Shown here: positions 1 through 5,378 of the stretch, in pieces | Layout of the letters: the number at the start of each line of letters is the position of its first letter | How positions within the stretch are numbered: the first letter of the stretch is position 1 | Source of the DNA: a bacterium | GTDB lineage: Archaea; Thermoplasmatota; Thermoplasmata; Lutacidiplasmatales; UBA184 | NCBI GenBank assembly: GCA_021832495.1 | Contig: JAKBKR010000046.1 | Span: forward strand, 1-10,299 | Reading direction: 5' to 3' | DNA: 10,299 nt | Program-made: the position numbers and the translations under genes | Notes under the pieces: model-generated | Database searches by the model: none | Told to the model about the DNA's origin: nothing | The model's input: only the letters and a program-made list of their open reading frames with translations

Positions 1-134
1 CTCCCCGTCTCGAGTGGAGCAGCCCACGAAAGCTCATGAGGAGACAAGACCATGAACGGATGAGCTCGAAAAGACGGCGGACCCTGTTACGTGTCTGTGC
101 GAGCCGTCAAGCACGGTCGACGGGTCCCCCGGCG

Positions 135-169
135 CATCGGATTCCCCGCCTTCGCGAGGGAATCCGATG
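135..169 (+). promoter_or_regulatory. Start-codon hairpin of tiny ORF 1
   Basis: A perfect 12-bp inverted repeat: CATCGGATTCCC (135-146) pairs with GGGAATCCGATG (158-169). The 11-base spacer can add three inner pairs (CGC/GCG) with a bulged A and a CTTC loop. The ATG of the tiny ORF (167-169) is the last triplet of the 3' arm, and a weak Shine-Dalgarno-like AGGGA (157-161) lies almost wholly in that arm. Folded in RNA, both would be hidden. As DNA it could instead be an operator. The structure is seen directly; the role is inferred. Confidence 0.55.
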
Positions 170-232
170 TCTGAGAACACCCAGAACCCCGCGGCGAAGC
201 GACCCGAGACGAGCGTGGAGGCCTCCCCATGA
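167..232 (+). CDS. Tiny ORF 1, 21 aa, coupled to the zinc-module gene
   Basis: A 21-residue ORF of polar and proline-rich composition, starting MSENTQNPAA. Its TGA stop overlaps the ATG of the next gene (ATGA at 229-232), the usual arrangement for translational coupling. It is not recognisable as a family member. The argument for it being real is positional: an equivalent 22-residue ORF, also preceded by a perfect hairpin and also ending in ATGA, precedes the paralogous zinc-module gene at 1882. It may be a leader peptide or simply a translated spacer. No obvious transmembrane or signal segment is present. Confidence 0.35.
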   Translation: MSENTQNPAAKRPETSVEASP

Positions 233-360
233 GGCTGCGAACGGTGACCGGCAATCGGTACGAGACCCGGTGCCAGTGCGGTTCGTGCTCCGAGGTCATC
301 CCGCCGTCGGACTCGGTCAAGGTCGTGATCGACTACGACTCATCCCCTCGCGGGGCGTAG
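229..360 (+). CDS. Short (truncated?) zinc-module protein, 43 aa
   Basis: A 43-residue protein beginning MRLRTVTG, with C15, C17 and C20 followed by EVIPPSDSVKVVIDY. It aligns along almost its whole length with the first 43 residues of the protein starting at 1882 (MRLRTITG, then C15, C19, IPP, VKVVVDF). The similarity stops at the TAG after 'SPRGA', exactly where the longer protein continues into 'TWIPEH', which supplies a likely metal-binding histidine. No continuation was found in the other two frames downstream. It is therefore either a truncated copy or a minimal free-standing zinc module. The ATG overlaps the stop of the preceding tiny ORF. Metal binding is inferred from cysteine spacing; the role is unknown. 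Confidence 0.5.
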   Translation: MRLRTVTGNRYETRCQCGSCSEVIPPSDSVKVVIDYDSSPRGA

Positions 361-536
361 GTCGCCCCCCTCCATTCGGCGGCTCGGGGACGAGTCTTGC
401 CTCGAGACCGGGGGGAGCCGTCGCGGGTCTCTCGGCCTGGACCTGCCCTCGTGGTCAGGTGCCCCTTCGAACCGGGCACTGTCGCCCGCGCTTCGGCCGA
501 GACGAGCAAGAAGGGAGAACGGGTAAGTAGACCCTT
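361..536. other. Leader region before the Kelch-like gene, no convincing gene
   Basis: This stretch is open in two overlapping frames that read as arginine/proline/glycine-rich peptides typical of chance openness in GC-rich DNA. One frame is continuous with the downstream Kelch-like protein, with a TTG at 397, so a longer N-terminus cannot be excluded. It would however place a charged, non-hydrophobic extension of about 52 residues before the signal peptide. A GTAAGTAG run at 523-530 lies about 26 bases before the preferred start at 553 and is the only AT-richer candidate for a promoter element. Confidence 0.3.
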
Positions 537-555
537 CACGGTTCTTCGAACCGTG
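537..555 (+). promoter_or_regulatory. Start-codon hairpin of the Kelch-like gene
   Basis: A perfect 8-bp inverted repeat CACGGTTC (537-544) / GAACCGTG (548-555) with a three-base TTC spacer. The final GTG of the 3' arm (553-555) is the in-frame start codon that gives the best signal peptide for the Kelch-like protein. Unlike the other three start hairpins, no Shine-Dalgarno-like sequence lies in the arm. Confidence 0.5.
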
Positions 556-1767
556 TTACTCCGCGGGGCGACAGCAATCCTCGCCTTGATCGCAGCGATC
601 ACCGTTCTCTCGCCTACGAGCTCAGCGGGAGCCTTCGTAGGCGAGGAGGCGCAGCTCGCCTCTGCGAGTCCTCTCTATCACTGGACGAACCTGACGACGC
701 CATCGGCGTGCTGCGGACCTGTGGCGTACGACCCGTCGAACCGCAGTGTTGTCTCCCTCGGACCCCCGACTCGGCTCTTCGACAACGGAACATGGGGGGG
801 TTATCACCCGGGCTCGGCCATTACTCTGCAATGGAACGGCACCAACTGGGTCCCTTTCTCTGCGGCCTACGACGCCCGCGCAGGAGCAATCCTCGCGCTC
901 GCCCTCACTCCCTGCCGGTCCGCTCCCTGCCCCTTGGAGATCACCCTGTGGTCGTGGAGCGATTGGAACTGGACATTCCTCGGGCTCGTTCCCCAGGGGC
1001 TCTGGGCAGGAGCGCACATCGTCTATGACTCGGAGGACGGATACGCCCTCGTCTCCGGCGCCGGCACTTCGAATGCGACCCACCTGGCCCCGGAGCTGAC
1101 CTGGACGTACGAGGCGGGCCTCTGGACGAATGTCACGGCCACCGCCGGCTCGCCCCCCTGGGGTGCCTCCGCGTGGGCAGACGATCCAACGGCGGGTTAC
1201 GTGGTGGCCTTCGGGGGCTGCCGAGACTGGCCCTGCACCGGTACCATCGGCGAGACCGCGACGTTCCACGGAGGGGCCTGGACCAATGGCACCTCTCGAT
1301 GGCCGACCGCTCCCGCGCCGCGCGCGGGCGAGGCCATGGCCTACTTCAGCGGGTGCGGCTGCGTTGTCCTCTTCGGTGGTTACGGGAATGGGGGGTACTC
1401 TCGGGAGGCCTATCGCAACGACACATGGACGTTTGGCCCGGGCGGGTGGACCAACGCCACTGCGAACGGCCCCAGCCCTCCTCCCCAGTTCTTCTCCAAC
1501 GGTGGGATGAGCGACGACCCCATCAACGACGCGGTCGTGATCTTCGGTGGGGTCTCTCGGGGAACGGCCGGCGGGTTCTGGGCCTGGGGGAACTACACGG
1601 CCCCAAGACCCACCGCGACCCCGCCCACCTTTCCTCCTCTCTTGCTCCTCGGGATTGCCGTGCCCGCCGCGATTGTCGCACTGATCGTTCTGCTCCTTCT
1701 CGTGCGCCGGCGAAGGCGGCGAAAGGTGGAGCCAGCCGCGCCGTCTCCCCCCTCGACCTGGGCCTGA
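553..1767 (+). CDS. Secreted, membrane-anchored Kelch-like surface protein
   Basis: A 404-residue exported protein. From the GTG start the N-terminus is a typical signal peptide: MLLRGA, hydrophobic TAILALIAAITVL, then SPTSSAGA as a cleavage region. The body has Kelch/galactose-oxidase-like blade motifs (GYVVAFGGC, CVVLFGGY, AVVIFGG, each followed by N-D-TWTF or W-x-N-x-T type strands). It is rich in N-x-S/T sequons (NLT, NGT, NVT, NAT), as in glycosylated archaeal surface proteins, and contains several short cysteine pairs (SACC, CRSAPC, CRDWPC, CGC). A proline-rich linker leads to one transmembrane helix (about 363-384) and a run of six arginines, so the propeller faces outside and the tail is cytoplasmic. 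The ligand is unknown; it is possibly an adhesion or S-layer-associated protein. An upstream TTG (397) would add 52 charged residues and is less likely. It lies between the two zinc-module cassettes. Confidence 0.8.
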   Translation: MLLRGATAILALIAAITVLSPTSSAGAFVGEEAQLASASPLYHWTNLTTPSACCGPVAYDPSNRSVVSLGPPTRLFDNGTWGGYHPGSAITLQWNGTNWVPFSAAYDARAGAILALALTPCRSAPCPLEITLWSWSDWNWTFLGLVPQGLWAGAHIVYDSEDGYALVSGAGTSNATHLAPELTWTYEAGLWTNVTATAGSPPWGASAWADDPTAGYVVAFGGCRDWPCTGTIGETATFHGGAWTNGTSRWPTAPAPRAGEAMAYFSGCGCVVLFGGYGNGGYSREAYRNDTWTFGPGGWTNATANGPSPPPQFFSNGGMSDDPINDAVVIFGGVSRGTAGGFWAWGNYTAPRPTATPPTFPPLLLLGIAVPAAIVALIVLLLLVRRRRRRKVEPAAPSPPSTWA

Positions 1768-1787
1768 GCACCTGCCACCACGCGCCC

Positions 1788-1816
1788 GTTCTCACCTCCC
1801 TCTGCGAGGTGAGAAC
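1788..1816 (+). promoter_or_regulatory. Hairpin containing the Shine-Dalgarno of tiny ORF 2
   Basis: A perfect 11-bp inverted repeat GTTCTCACCTC (1788-1798) / GAGGTGAGAAC (1806-1816) with a 7-base spacer. The 3' arm contains GAGGTGA, a strong match to the anti-Shine-Dalgarno complement, four bases before the GTG at 1817, so the left arm acts as a perfect anti-Shine-Dalgarno. It also lies 20 bases after the Kelch-like stop codon, so it could double as a transcript-end structure, but no T tract follows. Confidence 0.55.
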
Positions 1817-1885
1817 GTGCCAAAGCACATCTCCAACGAGCCGCCCACGCCGAACGAACCCCCCGCCAGGGGGTCCGACGCATGA
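1817..1885 (+). CDS. Tiny ORF 2, 22 aa, coupled to the zinc-module gene
   Basis: A 22-residue ORF with a GTG start, beginning MPKHISNEPPTPNEPP. It is preceded by GAGGTGA at good spacing, and its TGA overlaps the ATG of the following gene (ATGA, 1882-1885). Composition is polar and proline-rich, like the 21-residue ORF at 167, with which it shares position and architecture though little alignable sequence. The ribosome binding site makes translation more believable than for tiny ORF 1. Its function is not recognised; it may be a leader peptide for the coupled gene. Confidence 0.45.
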   Translation: MPKHISNEPPTPNEPPARGSDA

Positions 1886-2958
1886 GGCTTCGGACCATTA
1901 CGGGCACCCGCTGGCCCGCGAAGTGCGCCGACGGGTGCGGGACCCTCATCCCCCCGGGCCCTGAGGTCAAGGTGGTGGTGGACTTTGAGTCCCACCCGAG
2001 GAAGACCTGGATCCCTGAGCACAGCCCCGACGCGGGGACCTGGAAGGGGAACGGGTCGACGGTATCGGACGCATCCTCTCGGGACGCGTCCTCCCTCCGA
2101 CGGCCCAACTGCCCCCTGTCCTCGGCCCAGCCCGCGCCGACGAACGGCAGCAACGGCCACTCAGCCGGGTTCACGCCCGCGAACGCCCTCCCAGCCGCGC
2201 CTTCGGCTCCCCCGGCCCCGCCGGCGCCTCCGAAGGCGCCACAGCCGCCCCCACCCCTGGCTCTGCTGGCCTCGACCGGGGGCGCGGACGCGACTCCCAA
2301 CCCCGCCTCCGGGGTCCCATGGGCGACGGCGAGCCTAACCTTCAACGCGGGCAGCTTTGAGAGCGCCCGAGCGGGTCTGGCCGACTACGCCCAGCCCGGG
2401 GAGACTTGCGAGCAGCTGCGGGCGCGGGTCAACCGCCTGGTCCTGGAGGACCTGGAGCGATCCGTCCGTGCGATGCGAGAGCTCCATGAACGCCTGGGCG
2501 ACGCGCCCATTCGAACCTCTTCCCCCGCCCGCGCGGCGGGGGCCCCTTCGGGGGCTTGCTCTCCTCCCAGGATGATCGTCCCGTCGGCCCCCCCGACGGC
2601 GGAGGGGGCGTCGCCCGGGCACAGTCCATCAGCGGTCGGCGCGGGCCCGGGGCCCTCGAAGGCCCCGGTACCTGACCTGTCCTCCGAGGCCAGGTCATCC
2701 CTCGGGGGAGCGACTGCCTCCTCCCCCTCGGCCCAGACCTCCTCCGGCGAGCGCCCGCTCAAGGTCCTCGTCCACGAGGTCCGCCTCGACCTCTCCGACG
2801 CGGATCCCCTCCGCCTCTCGAGGAAGATGAGGGTGTGGACCGATTGGCTCGGCAAGCGGGGCTACAGCTCTGCGAACGACGTTCGGCCGGGGGACGAGTG
2901 GGCGCTTGAGCGCGTCCTCGGGGACTTCGAGGCGGTCAACCGCGGGGGCCGGGCATGA
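1882..2958 (+). CDS. Zinc-module / long-linker protein of unknown function, 358 aa
   Basis: The N-terminus (1-50) has a compact zinc-binding-like module, C15-x3-C19-GTLIPPGPEVKVVVDF followed by H38 and W-I-P-E-H47. This is the type often found in small phage and plasmid proteins. Residues about 50-140 form a Ser/Pro/Ala-rich linker. Residues about 150-210 look folded: LTFNAGSFESARAGL, then a Y-x3-GET-x-EQLRARVNRLVLEDLE helical stretch, faintly reminiscent of phage and archaeal-virus proteins with an N-x-G-x-[FY]-E-S start. A second Pro/Ser/Ala-rich linker leads to a charged C-terminal domain (about 290-358) ending GDEWALERVLGDFEAVN. There is no catalytic motif. It is coupled by ATGA overlaps to tiny ORF 2 upstream and to the next gene downstream. 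A DNA-binding or adaptor role within a mobile element is an inference. Confidence 0.7.
   Translation: MRLRTITGTRWPAKCADGCGTLIPPGPEVKVVVDFESHPRKTWIPEHSPDAGTWKGNGSTVSDASSRDASSLRRPNCPLSSAQPAPTNGSNGHSAGFTPANALPAAPSAPPAPPAPPKAPQPPPPLALLASTGGADATPNPASGVPWATASLTFNAGSFESARAGLADYAQPGETCEQLRARVNRLVLEDLERSVRAMRELHERLGDAPIRTSSPARAAGAPSGACSPPRMIVPSAPPTAEGASPGHSPSAVGAGPGPSKAPVPDLSSEARSSLGGATASSPSAQTSSGERPLKVLVHEVRLDLSDADPLRLSRKMRVWTDWLGKRGYSSANDVRPGDEWALERVLGDFEAVNRGGRA
2223..2697. repeat. Cluster of inverted repeats inside the linker-coding DNA
   Basis: Five separate perfect short inverted repeats lie in the two linker-coding parts of the 1882 gene: GGCGCCT/AGGCGCC (2223-2240), GCCCC-TTCG-GGGGC (2542-2555), CCGTCGG/CCGACGG (2581-2599), CCGGGGCC/GGCCCCGG (2647-2668) and TGACCTG/CAGGTCA (2673-2697, with a nested CCTC/GAGG). 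They encode low-complexity Pro/Ala/Ser/Gly sequence and resemble the hairpins in the gene-free regions of this window. Confidence 0.5.
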
Positions 2959-3356
2959 TGGAATCCAGCGTCGCCGCGCTCCCGGGGACCCAACCCGAGG
3001 ACCTCTTGGAGTCCGCCCGCCGCCTCCTCCGCCTCAAGGCCCAGATCAAGGCCCTCCAGAAGGAGGAGACCGCCCTGAAGGGGGACCTCCTCATCGACTT
3101 CAAGGCGGCCGGTCAGGACCGCCTGGAGCTCGCGGAGGGGACCGTGGAGCGCTCCGTCCGCGTCTCGTGGTCGCCCATCGACCCCAGGGTCTTGCGACAG
3201 GCCATCGGTGAGGAGAGGGCCGCCCGCTACATCCACGAGGAGGTCGAGGCAGAGATGGTGGTCAAGGAAATCGACCCCGAGGTCGTGGTGAAGGTCCGCC
3301 ACGCCTACCGCGAGACGGAATTTGTGGAGGCGAGCCCTGCAAGAACGGTCGCGTGA
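2955..3356 (+). CDS. Small coiled-coil protein of mobile-element type, 133 aa
   Basis: A 133-residue acidic protein that I do not recognise with certainty. Residues about 15-50 form an amphipathic, probably coiled-coil helix (LLRLKAQIKALQKEETALKGDLL). A compact domain follows with a VERSVRVSWSPIDPRVLRQAI segment, an E-E-R-A-A-R-Y-I helix, the repeated valine-rich strands EMVVKEIDPEVVVKV and the end YRETEFVEASPA. The pattern of a helix pair followed by a small beta domain is common among phage nuclease-inhibitor or recombination-accessory proteins, but no specific family can be claimed. Its ATG overlaps the stop of the zinc-module gene (ATGA at 2955-2958), so the two are co-translated. Confidence 0.7.
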   Translation: MMESSVAALPGTQPEDLLESARRLLRLKAQIKALQKEETALKGDLLIDFKAAGQDRLELAEGTVERSVRVSWSPIDPRVLRQAIGEERAARYIHEEVEAEMVVKEIDPEVVVKVRHAYRETEFVEASPARTVA

Positions 3357-3431
3357 GACCATGACCATGGCGCGCTCGGGTCAACCTACTTTACGACCGA
3401 GGAGGTTCCCCTCACAGGGACGGCATCGACG

Positions 3432-4157
3432 TTGACAGACTCGTTCGTCGCACTCGTCGAGTCAGTGGGCCCGTACGTCTTCACTGCCGCCACCCTGCCC
3501 GCGACCGCGTACCTCGGGTACCGGTACGGGCTTCGGCGTTTTGGGAGGCAGAGAAGGTACCGTAGGATGAGGAAAGCGTACGCGCAGCTAGTCGACTGCC
3601 TGTTGCAAGAGCTTGGCCGGGCTGTCGCCATGGACTTGACGAAGGACGCGCAAGACCGCTGGAAGTCTCTCATGACCCGCTTCCAGGGCACAGGGCCCCC
3701 TCCCCCAGCGGTGCAGAAGGAGGCAATGACTGAGATGCAAGGTCTCATGTCGACGATGGCGCTCGGTCTTAGCCAAATGCTTGTGGAACTGGATGAGAAG
3801 TCAGACGTGAGCATGCTAACGAAGTACCTTTCGGGGCCCCTGGATTGGAGCCAGCCCGAGAAGATTGGGGCCGATCTCTGGCAGGCAACTCACGTCATGC
3901 TTTCCAGACTACCGCGGGGAATCATGATGTTGGACAGATCCTACGACGCGTCTGTGGCCTCTCTCCTCTTGGATGGTGCGGACGACGGTGTGCTGGGTGC
4001 ATTCGATGAAGAGAAGGAGTTCTTCTACCGGTTCTTCACGAGTTCCTTGCCAGGGGGAACCCCGGTAGTGCTGGACGTTCCAGCTCATCGAATGCGCGTA
4101 CGCGAGCTTGCCCGACGTGCTCAGAAGGATTTGACCAAGATTACCTACGGAGCGTAG
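3432..4157 (+). CDS. Membrane-anchored protein of unknown function, 241 aa
   Basis: A 241-residue protein read from a TTG start. Residues about 9-32 (VESVGPYVFTAATLPATAYLGYRYG) form a plausible transmembrane helix, followed by a strongly basic stretch (RRFGRQRRYRRMRK), which predicts a cytoplasmic body. The rest is predominantly helical, rich in Met and Leu, with a short Pro stretch (TGPPPPAVQ). No enzyme motif is visible. The region is visibly less GC-rich at third codon positions than its neighbours (AAG, ATG, TTG and ACG codons are common), consistent with separate acquisition. A GGAGGT (3401-3406) is too far away to serve this start, while TACTTTAC (about 3388-3395) could be a TATA-like box. 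The start is uncertain; the next in-frame ATG, at M46, would remove the membrane helix. Confidence 0.65.
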   Translation: MTDSFVALVESVGPYVFTAATLPATAYLGYRYGLRRFGRQRRYRRMRKAYAQLVDCLLQELGRAVAMDLTKDAQDRWKSLMTRFQGTGPPPPAVQKEAMTEMQGLMSTMALGLSQMLVELDEKSDVSMLTKYLSGPLDWSQPEKIGADLWQATHVMLSRLPRGIMMLDRSYDASVASLLLDGADDGVLGAFDEEKEFFYRFFTSSLPGGTPVVLDVPAHRMRVRELARRAQKDLTKITYGA

Positions 4158-4180
4158 ATTCGGCTCCGTCAACGATGCTG

Positions 4181-4211
4181 GCATGGTTCCCTCGTCCTCG
4201 AGGAACCATGC
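4181..4211 (+). promoter_or_regulatory. Start-codon hairpin of the DUF932 gene
   Basis: A perfect 10-bp inverted repeat GCATGGTTCC (4181-4190) / GGAACCATGC (4202-4211). After a bulged C the spacer can add three inner pairs (TCG/CGA) around a TCCT loop, the same form as the hairpin at 135-169. The ATG used by the DUF932 gene (4208-4210) is in the 3' arm, and the weak Shine-Dalgarno-like GAGGA (4200-4204) would also be paired. Confidence 0.55.
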
Positions 4212-5053
4212 TCGCTTCCCCACAATCCGAACGCCGCGCCGCCTACGAGAACTTCGCCTCGCCAGAGTCCGTCCCCGAGTTCGAGCTCGTGCCCCTGAAG
4301 GCTCCGAGCGGCGACCACCTCGTGGATTACAGAGGGGTGGCCCGGAAGGACAACCAGGAGGTCGTGAGCGTTGTCAGCTCGCGCTACGGCCTCGTCGGCC
4401 ACCGGGAGGTCGCCAGGGTCGTCCACCAGGTTGCGGAGACCCTCGAGGTCCCCGTCCAAGGGGAGGCCCCGACGCCATTCCCCCGCGAGCAGATCCGTCT
4501 CTATTCGAACGGCCGGCGGATGGAGCACCGCCTGGTCATCGGGCGGCTGTTCAAGCTCGAGGACCGGGAAAGTTTCTACCCTGCGGTCAGGGTCGTGAAC
4601 TCGCTCGATACTTCGACCGCTGTCGTGGTTTCGGGCCTCGCGATCCGGATCGCATGTCTGAACCAGTTGCACGCCGGGCAGGCGGGAGAGGTCACCGAGC
4701 TGCGCGAGCTCCACCTCGCATCGAGCGAGGACCTCCTGGGCCAGGTCGAACGGGCGATCCACCAGTTCCTGTCGAACTTCGACTCCGCGCTGGACCTCTA
4801 CGCACAGAGCATGGCCCAAACGATGCTCGCGGAGGAGGTGGAGCCCGCGCTCCTCGGGCGAGGGATCCCGCTGTCGCACGCGGGGATCATCGGCTCTCGA
4901 GCAGAGGCCCTCGCGAGCCACAACGCGACGCTATCCCGGTGGACCGCGTTCAACGTGGCGACGCACCACTTCAGTCACGAGGTGGACGTGAGCCCGGACC
5001 GGACCCGCTTCTTCGAGCGAGCCTCGGCGGGGGCACTGCTATCTCCAACTTGA
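4208..5053 (+). CDS. DUF932 phage/plasmid-like protein
   Basis: A 281-residue protein with the hallmarks of the DUF932 family (phage/plasmid-like protein), which is found on viruses, plasmids and integrated elements and has no firmly established biochemical role. Visible signatures are SSRYGLVGHREVARVV near residues 57-72, a variable beta region ending LYSNGRRMEHRLVIGRLF, and then the conserved VRVVNSLDTSTAVVVSGLAIRIACLNQL core. A helical C-terminus follows, including SRAEALASHNATLSRWTAFNVATHHFSH. Length is close to the family's usual 280-320. The ATG at 4208 is preferred over one at 4175 because the family-like part begins soon after it and because it falls in a hairpin arm like other starts here. 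It is a strong marker for a mobile element and is followed by a terminator-like hairpin. Confidence 0.8.
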   Translation: MLASPQSERRAAYENFASPESVPEFELVPLKAPSGDHLVDYRGVARKDNQEVVSVVSSRYGLVGHREVARVVHQVAETLEVPVQGEAPTPFPREQIRLYSNGRRMEHRLVIGRLFKLEDRESFYPAVRVVNSLDTSTAVVVSGLAIRIACLNQLHAGQAGEVTELRELHLASSEDLLGQVERAIHQFLSNFDSALDLYAQSMAQTMLAEEVEPALLGRGIPLSHAGIIGSRAEALASHNATLSRWTAFNVATHHFSHEVDVSPDRTRFFERASAGALLSPT

Positions 5054-5065
5054 TGGAAGAGGGTC

Positions 5066-5096
5066 GCTCGGGGAGGGCCACTCTCCCTCCCCGAGC
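5066..5096 (+). terminator. Terminator-like hairpin after the DUF932 gene
   Basis: A perfect 12-bp inverted repeat GCTCGGGGAGGG (5066-5077) / CCCTCCCCGAGC (5085-5096) with a 7-base spacer, 12 bases after the DUF932 stop. It is followed by T-rich sequence (about 5097-5125: GTTGGTTCTTGGGTTCTTTCC). Archaeal termination depends mainly on T-rich stretches, so the T tract may matter more than the stem. It would also separate this transcript from the converging - strand operon that ends at 5209. Confidence 0.55.
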
Positions 5097-5208
5097 AGTG
5101 TTGGTTCTTGGGTTCTTTCCCGTGTGTGCGGTAGTTCTCGTGCTTCTCGATTGGTGTGCTTGGTTTCAGGAGGTAGTACTCAGGTTGCGATGTGTTTCGA
5201 TGAGTGGA

Positions 5209-5358
5209 TCACTTCTGGTCGGGTTCTGTGGACTCCGCGTGCTCAGCCCGATCCGCCGCCGATTGCATCCGTGCGGCAAAGGCTTTCGCCTTGGCGTCGC
5301 CCGAACGGTCGGCCGCAGACTGGACCCGCGCAGCGGCTTCCTTGTCTGTCTTCGGCAT
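5209..5358 (-). CDS. SMP-repeat small protein, 49 aa
   Basis: A 49-residue protein, MPKTDKEAAARVQSAADR... , with two similar units, AAARVQSAADRSG (8-20) and FAARMQSAADRAE (27-39). This is the [AR]-x-[IVM]-Q-S-A-A-D-R signature of the SMP (seed maturation protein, LEA-like) domain, also seen in short bacterial proteins. It is hydrophilic, Ala/Lys-rich, probably disordered or helical, without cysteine. A near-perfect Shine-Dalgarno AGGAGGTGAG (5370-5361) lies two bases before the ATG, and the stop of the VOC gene is 20 bases upstream, so it is the last gene of the kinase-kinase-VOC operon. LEA-like proteins are linked to desiccation or stress protection; a similar role here is inferred. The gene is short, but its repeat structure and ribosome binding site make it convincing. 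Confidence 0.75.
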   Translation of the reverse strand: MPKTDKEAAARVQSAADRSGDAKAKAFAARMQSAADRAEHAESTEPDQK

Positions 5359-5378
5359 CGCTCACCTCCTGGCCAATG

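Noticed and set aside
31..66. 7-bp inverted repeat AGCTCAT/ATGAGCT with a 22-base spacer at the window's left end
   Set aside because: Short arms and a long loop, with no gene start in a sensible position; likely chance.
36..530. A 164-codon + strand open frame over the first cassette
   Set aside because: Arg/Pro-rich, overlaps the related zinc-module gene in another frame, and has no recognisable domain. The frame conserved between the two cassettes is the 229 frame.
135..5096. Integron-type attC sites or a cassette array
   Set aside because: The hairpins are short, sit at starts rather than after each gene, lack conserved outer boxes, and no integrase is visible.
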